Notes under the pieces: generated by a model | Told to the model about the DNA's origin: nothing | Database searches by the model: none | Seen by the model: the letters and a program-made list of their open reading frames with translations, nothing else | Translations under genes and position numbers: made by a program | From: an uncultured Ignavibacteria bacterium | GTDB lineage: Bacteria > Bacteroidota > Ignavibacteria > Kapaibacteriales > UBA2268 | Direction of reading: 5' to 3' | DNA length: 36,801 bases | Assembly: GCA_903862655.1 (NCBI GenBank) | Contig: CAIOZA010000084.1 | Span: 1 to 36,801, forward strand | Part shown: piece after piece, positions 27,689 to 35,402 of the stretch | Position numbering within the stretch: the first letter of the stretch is position 1 | Layout of the letters: the number at the start of each line of letters is the position of its first letter

Positions 27689-27894
27689 TTATTTTTGTTT
27701 TGGAAATATTTTATAAATATCTTTTCTATGAGAAATTACAATAAGTCTTATTACATCGGAGCTTATCAGTTCAAATCCTAAGCGGTAATCTCCAATCCTT
27801 ATTCTGTAATAATCTTCTCTAATCTTAATAATATTTTGGATTCCCGGATATTATCAATACTTTTCAAAAATGATTTGTCAAATTCTAATCTCAT
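27689..27894 (-). pseudogene. Broken RelE/ParE-type toxin
   Basis: Frame 1 starts at the ATG at 27894 (overlapping the antitoxin stop as ATGA) and reads MRLEFDKSFLKSIDNIRES, then meets a stop after about 31 codons. A second frame restores the family: KIREDYYRIRIGDYRLGFEL and IRLIVISHRKDIYKIFPKQ, the hallmark C-terminal half of RelE-like toxins, ending in TAA at 27689-27691. The whole is 206 nt against about 255-270 nt for intact members, so roughly 50-60 nt of the middle are missing and the frame is broken there. The toxin is very probably inactive. It is missed by a simple length filter because both pieces are short. Confidence 0.75.
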
Positions 27895-28088
27895 TTTTTA
27901 TGTAACTTATCGAAAATCTTTTCTCTGCTTACCAATTCATCAGTTTTAACATTATTCATTAAATCGCCCAAAGCAATGTCTTCAATAATATCATTGCTAG
28001 CATCATATACTTTTCCACCTAATTCTTTAGCTAGATTAGCGATTAACCTGCTTTTTCTTTTATCAGACTGTATTACTAAAGTAGTCAT
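27891..28088 (-). CDS. Antitoxin of the broken RelE pair
   Basis: This 65-residue protein starts MTTLVIQSDKRKSRLIANLA and continues KELGGKVYDASNDIIEDIA, ending in KLHKK. The small size, the N-terminal basic segment and the acidic middle, with the 4-nt ATGA overlap to a RelE-type gene, fit a type II antitoxin. The family is not one I can name. The antitoxin frame is intact while the toxin is broken. Confidence 0.65.
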   Translation of the reverse strand: MTTLVIQSDKRKSRLIANLAKELGGKVYDASNDIIEDIALGDLMNNVKTDELVSREKIFDKLHKK

Positions 28089-28338
28089 ATTTTCTTTTCT
28101 TTTTTTTAAAATAAGAACGTAAGTTTTTTGATAATATTTTACAATGATAGCCCGTCATCAAAGCATGAAAACCAGATTTTCCACCTGCAACAAGATTAAT
28201 ATACCAGTTAGCACCACCTTGAGAGTTAAAAAGAATAAAAGATGTTGGAGAAGTTGAATAATTGTAATAAATTTCGATACGGTTGCAATTTAAATCTTTA
28301 AGAGTAGTTATTATAAAAATAAATTTAAACAGAATTTC
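28063..28338 (-). pseudogene. Possible gene remnant (open frame without start)
   Basis: A minus-strand frame stays open for 92 codons between a TAA at 28339-28341 and a TGA at 28063-28065. It contains gene-like strings such as CNRIEIYYNYSTSPTSFILF and GGANWYINLVAGGKSGFHAL. No ATG, GTG or TTG stands at its beginning; the only ATG lies late (MTGYHC). Its end overlaps the antitoxin gene in another frame. It may be the C-terminal remnant of a lost gene. No family is recognised, and chance in AT-rich DNA is possible. Confidence 0.25.
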
Positions 28339-28350
28339 TTAGGAACGATT

Positions 28351-28542
28351 ATGAGAAAAATCATTCATTTCAATATATCAAAGGGCGATCAGTACTATGC
28401 TGCTGAATGTAATGAACTGCCTATTGTTACACAGGGTATAACATTAGATGAAACTATAGCGAATATTCAGGAAGCTTTGCAGTTACATCTTGAGGATGAG
28501 GATTTATCAAAGTATGAAATAAAAATAAGTGAACTAAAATGA
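28351..28542 (+). CDS. HicB-like protein (orphan)
   Basis: This 63-residue protein reads MRKIIHFNISKGDQYYAAEC, then LPIVTQGITLDETIANIQEA, which is the compact HicB-type fold: two strands, a GxT..E helix of about 15 residues and LHLEDE. There is no HicA gene next to it and no DNA-binding tail. The stop codon overlaps the ATG of the first lipoprotein copy as ATGA, so the two were translationally coupled. It is the third HicB-like gene in this window. Role unknown. Confidence 0.7.
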   Translation: MRKIIHFNISKGDQYYAAECNELPIVTQGITLDETIANIQEALQLHLEDEDLSKYEIKISELK

Positions 28543-29067
28543 AAAAATTAGTAATTTTCTGTTTAATGGCATTAGGACTAATCTCATGTGGTGAAGATAA
28601 ATGGAAAGATTATGGGAAATGAAATAAAATTATTGGACAAAGTTCAAGTACAGAAATATATCTATATAATTGAATTATTTGTTTTAAATCAAATAGAGGG
28701 AAATATTTTTGATGACTTATATATTCAAATTAGACGCGACGATTCATATTGGATGTCTGGTGCATTTGATAGGAGGATTGAAGAAATATTGAGTACTTTT
28801 TTTCTAGATATTGATGAGTATGCCCCTGATGAATTATTTGATCCGAATGATAAATTTAATATAAATGAAGCCGAGTTAAGAAAAAGAGCAAATGAGGTAC
28901 TAATCAAATTGAAAAAATTAATAGAATAAGAAAAGTTTCCAAATACAGATATTATTATTTCCAACATTTAAATGCAATTAATTTATCCTGTATATTTTAA
29001 ATATAAATTTTTTATAAAGATAGAACTTGGTGTTCCAGTAAATTTAAAATTAGATTTTGAGAAATAG
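28539..29067 (+). pseudogene. Disrupted first copy of the lipoprotein array
   Basis: The 5' end (28539-28622) encodes MKKLVIFCLMALGLISCGED then a stop, almost the same as the start of the intact gene at 29095 (MKELVILCLMAFGIISCGED). The 3' end (about 29017-29067) encodes ELGVPVNLKLDFEK then TAG, matching the last 14 residues of the intact copies (ELGVPVNLKLKFEK). The middle (about 28616-28930) holds an unrelated 105-codon gene. So this copy has lost its centre and only its two ends remain. The N-terminal piece still encodes a lipoprotein signal with a Cys at residue 17. Confidence 0.8.
28612..28929 (+). CDS. Unknown acidic protein (105 aa) inside the broken lipoprotein gene
   Basis: From ATG 28612 the protein starts MGNEIKLLDKVQVQKYIYII and continues with SYWMSGAFDRRIEEILSTFF, then an acidic stretch DEYAPDELFDPNDKF and a final helix rich in lysine. 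A GTG-started longer form (28588) overlaps the lipoprotein remnant and is less likely. No signal peptide. The size, acidity and position resemble the immunity proteins found among small accessory genes of Bacteroidota, but I have no family match, so this is only a suggestion. Confidence 0.6.
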   Translation: MGNEIKLLDKVQVQKYIYIIELFVLNQIEGNIFDDLYIQIRRDDSYWMSGAFDRRIEEILSTFFLDIDEYAPDELFDPNDKFNINEAELRKRANEVLIKLKKLIE

Positions 29068-29099
29068 ACAGTACACTCAAATATAAAGGTTGATATGAA
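29056..29099 (+). repeat. Linker repeat, copy 1
   Basis: A 44-nt segment spanning the end of the broken first copy, its stop and the start of the next gene (TTTGAGAAATAGACAGTACA then CTCAAATATAAAGGTTG and ATATGAA). It differs from 30248-30291 at 4 positions. The shared gene-end plus intergenic linker shows that a whole unit was duplicated. Confidence 0.85.
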
Positions 29100-29655
29100 A
29101 GAATTAGTAATTTTATGTTTAATGGCATTTGGTATAATATCATGTGGTGAAGACAAGTGGAAAAATTATGGCGGAGGATATGAATTAGGATATTTTGATA
29201 TAAATGTCGATACACAATGTTGGATACAACTTAATATTGGCGAAGTAATTTATGGAGGGGACACTAAAGAAGAACAAATTCGAAAAGGTAAATGGATAAA
29301 ATTTGTTGATAGAAACAATTCCATCGATTCTTGCATTGTAGGGAAAGGAGGTGCAGTCATTGACTCTTATGTAGATGATGCCATTTTTGATAATAAATTT
29401 ATCTTGGTCGATCAGAAGGATCTTGATAGTATCTTTGGACCTTATAAAATTCACATTGATCAAAATAATGATACTTCTTCAATACGTAAAATACCTGAAT
29501 CAATGGAAGGAATTGAGATAAGTAATTTTCATCAATATTGGATAATTAACAAGAATATTGATTATGTCTATGGTCCTTTTCGCAAGGAAGAATATCTCCA
29601 GAAAAAGAAAGAACTAGGTGTTCCGGTTAATTTAAAATTAAAATTTGAGAAATAG
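29095..29655 (+). CDS. Small lipoprotein of tandem family, copy 2
   Basis: This 186-residue protein starts MKELVILCLMAFGIISCGED; the Cys at residue 17 follows ISC, a lipobox, so it is anchored in a membrane. The body has strings such as FILVDQKDLDSIFG, then HQYWIINKNIDYVYGPFRKE and finally ELGVPVNLKLKFEK. The C-terminal half is nearly the same as in the next gene. It overlaps the open frame of that gene at the end by a few bases but its true start is 29663. I do not know the function; related single lipoproteins occur in tandem arrays in Bacteroidota. Confidence 0.75.
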   Translation: MKELVILCLMAFGIISCGEDKWKNYGGGYELGYFDINVDTQCWIQLNIGEVIYGGDTKEEQIRKGKWIKFVDRNNSIDSCIVGKGGAVIDSYVDDAIFDNKFILVDQKDLDSIFGPYKIHIDQNNDTSSIRKIPESMEGIEISNFHQYWIINKNIDYVYGPFRKEEYLQKKKELGVPVNLKLKFEK

Positions 29656-29662
29656 GTTAGAT

Positions 29663-30259
29663 ATGGCATTGACAGAAAAAACCAAAAAAATCATTAAAAC
29701 AATATTATTAATTTATTCTGCGATTTTATTAATTATTCTATCTCTATATTTAATCCAAATATATTATTTTGAAAAATTAGATAGATTTGATGGATATAGA
29801 ATTTGGGAACCTAACTATCTGGATCGAAGTTTAAGAATGGATAGAGGTGATTATTTTCACCCTGATGAGACATATGAGGATGAACGTAGGAAAGGGATAA
29901 AAGTAACATACATTCGTAATAATGATTCATCAGTAAATTTTATAGGTAAAGATATGTCTTTAATTGATGAATATATAGATGATGCAGTTGATAATAAAGA
30001 GTTTATTTTAGTTGATCAAAAGCCCTTAGATAGTATTTTCGGTAAAATTGAAGAACAATATATTAACGATAAAATTGATCATGTCGGAAGGAAAATTTTT
30101 CCTATGAAAGAATTAATTAACGAAAGTAATATTCATCAATATTGGATAATCCGGAAGAAGTTAGATTATGTTTATGGTCCTTTTCGCAAGGAAGAATATA
30201 TCCTGAAAAAGAAAGAACTGGGAGTTCCAGATAATTTAAAATTAAAATTTGAGAAATAG
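29663..30259 (+). CDS. Membrane-anchored paralogue, copy 3
   Basis: About 198 residues from the ATG (MALTEKTKKIIKTILLIYSA). Its N-terminal half is different from copy 2: instead of a lipobox it has one membrane helix (ILLIYSAILLIILSLYLIQI), so it is an integral-anchor version. The C-terminal half matches copy 2 closely: FILVDQKPLDSIFGK, NIHQYWIIRKKLDYVYGPFR and ELGVPDNLKLKFEK. A TTG-started reading from 29645 is a few codons longer and unlikely. Only 7 nt separate it from copy 2, so they form one transcript. Function unknown. Confidence 0.75.
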   Translation: MALTEKTKKIIKTILLIYSAILLIILSLYLIQIYYFEKLDRFDGYRIWEPNYLDRSLRMDRGDYFHPDETYEDERRKGIKVTYIRNNDSSVNFIGKDMSLIDEYIDDAVDNKEFILVDQKPLDSIFGKIEEQYINDKIDHVGRKIFPMKELINESNIHQYWIIRKKLDYVYGPFRKEEYILKKKELGVPDNLKLKFEK

Positions 30260-30291
30260 ACAGTACAAGCACATATAAAGGTTGAAATGAA
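30248..30291 (+). repeat. Linker repeat, copy 2, ending at an orphan ATG
   Basis: This matches 29056-29099 with 4 differences in 44 nt. It runs through the end of copy 3 and ends with an ATG (30287-30289). That ATG is where the next array member should begin, but instead the 63-bp dispersed repeat starts there, overlapping the linker by 2 nt. Confidence 0.8.
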
Positions 30292-30352
30292 TACTGAATG
30301 CGCTTCGCAGTCTTTCGGAACTCACGGTCGCTCCGCTCCCTCAGAATGACCA
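30290..30352 (-). repeat. 63-bp dispersed repeat, copy A
   Basis: Reverse complement of 31510-31572 with about 5 differences. The element is GC-rich (for example GCGCTTCGCAG and CTCACGGTCGCT) and lies in reverse orientation at the other end of the lytic transglycosylase gene. It has no open frame of its own. It looks like a small mobile or REP/MITE-type element. The remaining stretch to the next gene (30353-30528) shows nothing else. Confidence 0.85.
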
Positions 30353-30528
30353 ATTCGATAGTTCTCACACAGTCTCATCCGAAGAAAAAACAGACTGGGT
30401 GCTGGATTATTACTAATGAATATTCTGATATTTCGTGTTCAATCAACCCTCATATTTTACACTTCTAGTATTTATCCTATCTTTTTATTATATTGAATAT
30501 CTATATTAATTAAATCTTGGTGGTAAAA

Positions 30529-31437
30529 ATGAAACTGTTTTTTGGAATATTGTCAGTAATGCTATTGTTCATCATAAATTGCAGTGAGACTAAGGAAACT
30601 AGTTCAACCAGTACATCGAAGATCACTGAGAGCACTCAGAGCGAGTTCTATCAGTATCTGTCTAAGGTGAAACTGCCCGATAAGCTCAGCTTTTGCGGTG
30701 AATCGGTACCTCTGGATATAGAAGAAGTCCACGAGCGCGCCGAGAGGGAATTTTACATGATGCTTCAGCAGCCCGGACAGATAATACTCTACATCAAGCG
30801 TGCCGGAAGATATTTCCCGATGTTCGAGAAGATACTGAAACAGCAGGTTGCACCAGACGATCTGAAGTATCTGTCGGTTGCCGAAAGTGCACTGTATATG
30901 GCACGTTCATCAAAAGATGCTGTTGGTTTGTGGCAGTTCATGCCTGCAACTGCTAAATCAATGGGACTGATAGTAACCGAAAGCGTTGACGAAAGAAGAA
31001 ACCCCGAAAAAAGCACAAAAGCCGCGATAAAATATCTTAAGCAGGGATATGATTCTCAGAAATCGTGGATGCTCGCTGCGGCAGGCTACAACATGGGTCA
31101 CGAGAATCTGAAGGATAATGTATCGTTCCAGAATTCGAAGGATTTCTTTGAGTTGTTCCTGAATGAGGAAACATCGAGATATATTCTGAGAATTGCGATA
31201 ATCAAGGAATTGATGGAGAATGCGGCGAAGTATGGAATAGAAATTCCGAAAGAAGATCTGTATAAGCCGGATAATTTTAAAACTGTGAAAGTGGATGGAG
31301 CTATTGGCAGTATTGCCGATTGGGCGAAGGACCACGGAACTACTTATAAATATGTGAAACTTCTTAATCCGTGGATTCTGAAGCGTGAGCTGCCTGCACC
31401 TCCGAAGGGTTCGGAGTGGGAGATAGCGGTGCCGTAG
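30529..31437 (+). CDS. Lytic transglycosylase lipoprotein (SLT type)
   Basis: About 302 residues from ATG 30529; the in-frame open region begins a few codons earlier but MKLFFGILSVMLLFIINCSE gives a proper lipoprotein signal with Cys at residue 18. The SLT domain spans about residues 110-240: LKYLSVAESALYMARS holds the catalytic Glu, GLWQFMPATAKSMGL is the conserved GLxQ-type motif, and AAAGYNMGHENLK the AYNxG-like element. A short tail follows that ends with a LysM-like region (WAKDHGTTYKYVKLLNPWI), so it is MltD-like. It cleaves peptidoglycan at the outer or inner membrane. Base composition is higher in GC than the array before it. Confidence 0.88.
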   Translation: MKLFFGILSVMLLFIINCSETKETSSTSTSKITESTQSEFYQYLSKVKLPDKLSFCGESVPLDIEEVHERAEREFYMMLQQPGQIILYIKRAGRYFPMFEKILKQQVAPDDLKYLSVAESALYMARSSKDAVGLWQFMPATAKSMGLIVTESVDERRNPEKSTKAAIKYLKQGYDSQKSWMLAAAGYNMGHENLKDNVSFQNSKDFFELFLNEETSRYILRIAIIKELMENAAKYGIEIPKEDLYKPDNFKTVKVDGAIGSIADWAKDHGTTYKYVKLLNPWILKRELPAPPKGSEWEIAVP

Positions 31438-31477
31438 GGACAAGGGACAAGGGGTTAGGGACAAGGGAAGTAATACA

Positions 31478-31506
31478 TGGATTCCTCACTGCGTTAGGAA
31501 TGACAG
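31478..31506 (+). repeat. Short palindromic repeat, copy 1
   Basis: Begins TGGATTCCTCACTGCG and ends AGGAATGACAG; 29 nt, with ATTCCT and AGGAAT able to pair. Differs from copy 2 at two bases. A third, shorter relative (ATTCCT...AGGAAT, 31618-31636) follows. All lie between the transglycosylase and dnaG genes, next to the 63-bp element. Confidence 0.75.
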
Positions 31507-31509
31507 GAA

Positions 31510-31572
31510 TGGTCATCCTGAGGGAGCGAAGCGACCGTGAGTTCCGAAGGACTGCGAAGCGCATCCAGTATT
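31510..31572 (+). repeat. 63-bp dispersed repeat, copy B
   Basis: Inverted partner of 30290-30352. The shared sequence includes CCTGAGGGAGCG and CGTGAGTTCCGAA. With copy A it flanks the transglycosylase gene, but the copies are too far from the gene boundaries for exact target-site reading. No transposase is present nearby. Confidence 0.85.
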
Positions 31573-31581
31573 AATGCGGTC

Positions 31582-31610
31582 TGGATTCCTCACTACGTTC
31601 GGAATGACAG
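31582..31610 (+). repeat. Short palindromic repeat, copy 2
   Basis: TGGATTCCTCACTACG to GGAATGACAG; 29 nt, 27 of 29 identical to 31478-31506. Each copy is an imperfect hairpin. They may also act as transcription end for the gene upstream. Confidence 0.75.
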
Positions 31611-31665
31611 AGTAAAGATTCCTGTATGCGCAGGAATGACAGCGTGATAATAATAAGAAAGATAA

Positions 31666-33558
31666 ATGAATAATTGGGATGATGTAAAACGGAGAATACT
31701 GGAAACCGCCGACCTTGTAGAAATAGTCGGCGATGTGGTTGATTTGCGTCATCGCGGAGCCAACTTCGTTGGGCTGTGCCCGTTCCATACCGAAAAGACA
31801 CCGTCATTCGCAGTTTCAAGTGATAAGGGTATTTACAAGTGCTTTGGATGCGGTAAGTCGGGGAATGTTATTTCATTCATGACAGATTATCATGGTATGG
31901 ATTATAGCGAAGCGATAAAGGAACTTGCTAGAAGATATGCGATACCACTGCCGGAACAAACAAAATCTAAAAAGCAGAAGGAACAGATTTCTAAGCGTGA
32001 ACTTGTGATGACTGCTCTTGATGAGAGCGGAAAGTATTTCATCAAGATGCTTGGAACTACATCGGGTAAGACCGCTCTCAGTTATATCAACAAACGGGGA
32101 TTCAGCAAGGAAACACAGAAGGAGTTCATGATAGGACTTTCACCAACAGGGTGGGACAACCTGAAACTAGAGCTGGAGAAAAAGGGATTTTCTGATCAGT
32201 TACTACTTGAAGCCGGATTGCTTGTCGAGCGTGATGGTGGCGGAGGATTTTATGACCGTTTCCGCGAGAGGCTTATGTTCCCGATTCAGGATACATTGGG
32301 TAAGATAATAGGTTTCGGAGCAAGGCAGTTGATAGATGATAAGAATCAGCCAAAATATATAAATTCACCTCAGACAATAGTTTACGATAAGAGCAAGGTT
32401 CTATACGGATTGTTCCAGGGGAAAAATGAGATCAGGTCGAAAGGTTATGCAATTCTTACGGAAGGATATGCCGATGTAATTTCTCTTTATCAGGCAGGAT
32501 TCAAGAATTCAATAGCATCCAGCGGTACTTCACTGACAAAGGATCAGCTGATTCTTCTGAAACGTTATTGCAAGAAATTATACATTGTTTACGATGCAGA
32601 CTCAGCAGGTATTAATGCGACTCTCAGAGCAATTGATCTCGCTCTGGAGGAAGGTTTCGAGCTTTGGGTGGTAGCACTTCCAGGCGGAGAAGATCCGGAC
32701 AGTATAATCAGGGAGCATGGGAACAAGTTGTTCCAGGCTTATATTAAGGATGCACAGTCATTCGTAGAATTCAAATATAATTATTACAAAAAAGAAGATA
32801 AACTCAGTTCTCCAGCTGATATGTCACATTTGATCAGGGATATTATTGGGAATATTGTCAAGATTCCGGACAGGCTTCAGCATGATGCTTATATTAGTCG
32901 TTTAGCGGCACTACTAAACCTTTCAACCAGACAAGTTGAGAGAATCTACAAAGAAAAGGGAAAACTTGAGAGCGAGCTTGCAAAGAGTGGAAAATCAACT
33001 CCCAAGCCACCTGTTGAGCAACAAAAGCCGAAAGTCGAAGACAATAATGAGATCAAAGAAATTGATGACAATTTTGTGCCGGATTACTCTTTGCTTTTAA
33101 CTGAGGAAAAACTTATACTAAAGAGTATGGTTCTAAGCTCTGCTGTGGCGGATTATCTTATTGATACAGTAGAAGCTGACGATGATCGTTTTATAACAAA
33201 TGAGGCAAAGAGACTGTTCCATCTGCTTAATGGATTAAGGACAGAGGATGATGATTTGATAAAAAGAATAGTCAGTGACGAAACAGTTCATCCTAAAGAT
33301 GTTGAGTTTTTTAGTTCTCTGGTTCTTGAAAGTAATGAAATAAGCGATAATTGGAAGAATTTCTCAAAGGGAGTTGCTGTTTTTGATTTGATAAAACCTG
33401 TAATGGATTCATTAATTAAACTTGATTTATTGAAATTGGACATTGAACTTGAAAAACTAACAAGTAAAATAAAGGAAAGCCTGGGGTCTAATCTTGATTT
33501 ATTGGTGAAACACACTGAATTAAGCCAGAAGAGGAAAGAACTAACAAATAGATTTTAA
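31666..33558 (+). CDS. dnaG: DNA primase
   Basis: This 630-residue protein is DnaG, which makes RNA primers for replication. The N-terminal zinc-binding domain has CPFH near residue 38 and CFGCGKSG near 59. The RNA polymerase domain follows with the FIGLSPTGWD to IIGFGARQL region, and the TOPRIM core has ILTEGYADVISLYQAGF near 264 and IVYDADSAG near 307. The C-terminal helicase-binding portion (from about 470) is lysine- and glutamate-rich and typical in length. The start MNNWDD lies after repeats and its leader. The ybbR-type gene begins directly after its stop, so the two are probably one operon. Confidence 0.97.
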   Translation: MNNWDDVKRRILETADLVEIVGDVVDLRHRGANFVGLCPFHTEKTPSFAVSSDKGIYKCFGCGKSGNVISFMTDYHGMDYSEAIKELARRYAIPLPEQTKSKKQKEQISKRELVMTALDESGKYFIKMLGTTSGKTALSYINKRGFSKETQKEFMIGLSPTGWDNLKLELEKKGFSDQLLLEAGLLVERDGGGGFYDRFRERLMFPIQDTLGKIIGFGARQLIDDKNQPKYINSPQTIVYDKSKVLYGLFQGKNEIRSKGYAILTEGYADVISLYQAGFKNSIASSGTSLTKDQLILLKRYCKKLYIVYDADSAGINATLRAIDLALEEGFELWVVALPGGEDPDSIIREHGNKLFQAYIKDAQSFVEFKYNYYKKEDKLSSPADMSHLIRDIIGNIVKIPDRLQHDAYISRLAALLNLSTRQVERIYKEKGKLESELAKSGKSTPKPPVEQQKPKVEDNNEIKEIDDNFVPDYSLLLTEEKLILKSMVLSSAVADYLIDTVEADDDRFITNEAKRLFHLLNGLRTEDDDLIKRIVSDETVHPKDVEFFSSLVLESNEISDNWKNFSKGVAVFDLIKPVMDSLIKLDLLKLDIELEKLTSKIKESLGSNLDLLVKHTELSQKRKELTNRF

Positions 33559-34533
33559 ATGAAAAACAGACTGAAAAAAATAGCTAAAATAGTATTATCA
33601 AAATCATTCATTGGATCGATTGTGTTCTCTAGTGCACTATGGCTCTATACAACGCTCAATAGTGAATCTAGTGCACATTTGAATGTACCCCTTAAAATTA
33701 CACTTCCACCAAATCGAGCAATAGAGAATGATATTAACAAAGAAATTTCAGTTAAAGTGAAAGGTAGTGGCTGGCACTTGCTTAACGCATTGTATTTCAA
33801 TCAAACAAACCAATGCCTGATTGATCTAAGCGGAGAGAACATTAAGGATAGTATAATTGAACTCAGCAGAAGTGATTTTATGAAGAATCTGCAAAGTATG
33901 AACAATCTCGAACCTTTGGACATTGAAGATCCCAAATTTTTATTTGTTAAATCAGGAAAAGTTGGCCAGTACTCTATACAGGTTGAGCCGGATGTCATTA
34001 TTAATCCTAGAGAAGGTTTTATGGTTGTTGGTGAAATTGTAACAAAGCCGGATCTGATTAATATCACTGGGAATGACAAAATAGTAAGAAAAATTCTTAA
34101 TTGGAGAACTAAAAAACTGGTATTTAATGATGTATTTGAGCCACTAGCTAAGGTTGTTCCTTTGTCAGACTCACTAAAGAACATTATAAAGTTATCAGAC
34201 AATAAGGTAAAAATTGTCGCCGATATACAAAAAGTAACCGAAATCAAGCTATTGGACATTAGAATCAAATTTACCGGATCAGATTTTCCTAAGGATCATA
34301 AAATCATTCCATCTACAGTTAGTATCACTATTAGGGGTGGCATAGATCAAATAAGCACATTTGATCGTGAAAGTATAAGTGCAATAATAAATACAGCCGA
34401 TATTCAGTCTGATTCACTGGGCTTTTTAACACCAAAAATAAGTGTACCTCCAAATATCAAAGTTTTATCAATTGATCCACCTTTTGTCCGTCACGTAAAA
34501 CGCACGTCAGTAAATGCTGAGAAAAGATTCTAG
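33559..34533 (+). CDS. YbbR-domain membrane-anchored protein
   Basis: This 324-residue protein has an N-terminal anchor (FIGSIVFSSALWLYTTL) and repeated YbbR-like beta-rich modules after it: HLNVPLKITLPPNRAI near residue 38, KLLDIRIKFTGSDFPKDH near 229 and a closing ISVPPNIKVLSIDPPFVRHV. In Firmicutes YbbR (CdaR) regulates the diadenylate cyclase CdaA; no cyclase gene is in this window, so the role here is uncertain. The ATG follows the dnaG TAA without any gap. Most of the chain should lie outside the inner membrane. Confidence 0.8.
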   Translation: MKNRLKKIAKIVLSKSFIGSIVFSSALWLYTTLNSESSAHLNVPLKITLPPNRAIENDINKEISVKVKGSGWHLLNALYFNQTNQCLIDLSGENIKDSIIELSRSDFMKNLQSMNNLEPLDIEDPKFLFVKSGKVGQYSIQVEPDVIINPREGFMVVGEIVTKPDLINITGNDKIVRKILNWRTKKLVFNDVFEPLAKVVPLSDSLKNIIKLSDNKVKIVADIQKVTEIKLLDIRIKFTGSDFPKDHKIIPSTVSITIRGGIDQISTFDRESISAIINTADIQSDSLGFLTPKISVPPNIKVLSIDPPFVRHVKRTSVNAEKRF

Positions 34534-35402
34534 TTCTGCGATCTGTGACTATACACCTCTTCTGTTTATCTTCCCAACATAGAACTACAAAGCTAATCAA
34601 GGCTCTCATTTTACACATTTATTGTGTAAGTCATATTTAAATTAAAATTAAAATAGATAAGTTCATGACATTTAGAGAAGTCATTCTGTATACTAGATGT
34701 TTAGCTCATTAATTTGCAATAGCTGGTGTGGTGGTGATTCTCCACACTTATTCGGCGTACTGTTTCTTAGAAACCTGAAGCCACGGTAGTTCGGCTTTGA
34801 AGTTGAACTTTTATGATAAAATTGTAGTAATCATAATCCTAGTTATATTAAGTATAAAAAAATTCATCTTGTCTGATAAAGATAGAACCTGGAAAATTTA
34901 CTAGAAAATAATTAATTATGTAATATATAAAAAAAATATTTAAAATGATTGTAACAGTTGAGCATATGCGGAATCACAAGGATTTCTAGATTAAAATTAT
35001 TTAGATTTTTCAAAAGAAAATAAGGGGATAATGATCACTTGAGGTTAGTTTTCAAAAATTAAAAATAATTATGAATAAATTTTACGTATAATAAGCATTC
35101 ATGTGGTTAATGAGGAATTGTAAAAGAAATAATCTCAGTAAAATTAGTGAAATATTTTAGAGTAAAATTGAAAAATAGGTTAAAATTTAAAATTTTAGGT
35201 AGATATTTAGTTCGGTATCTAGTAAAAACGAGCAAAAAAGAGAAAATAAAAGCATAAAAAAAACTTGATTTTTAAATTATATTAGAATGTGGAAAAATAT
35301 TTTTTAACAATAGAAATACCTCTAGATGTTGATTTATAGCGCAGATAAGGGGATTGTATGTAGGTTTCGGAAAGAGCAAACAGAAAATAATATTAAATAT
35401 AA
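34534..35402. other. Gene-free AT-rich region before rRNA promoters
   Basis: About 870 nt without a credible gene. One patch, 34726-34797, is richer in GC and holds three small hairpins: GTGTGG/CCACAC (34726-34747), GTTTCT/AGAAAC (34762-34774) and AAGCC/GGCTT (34778-34797). These could be a structured RNA, a terminator for the ybbR gene or decay of an old repeat. No tRNA was found. Confidence 0.4.

Noticed and set aside
31478-31640. Direct repeats considered as a CRISPR array
   Set aside because: Only two to three units, palindromic, unequal spacing, no spacer uniformity and no cas genes.
33801-34268. 155-codon minus-strand frame in the ybbR gene
   Set aside because: Shadow of a real gene in the opposite frame; serine- and leucine-rich composition as expected from antisense.
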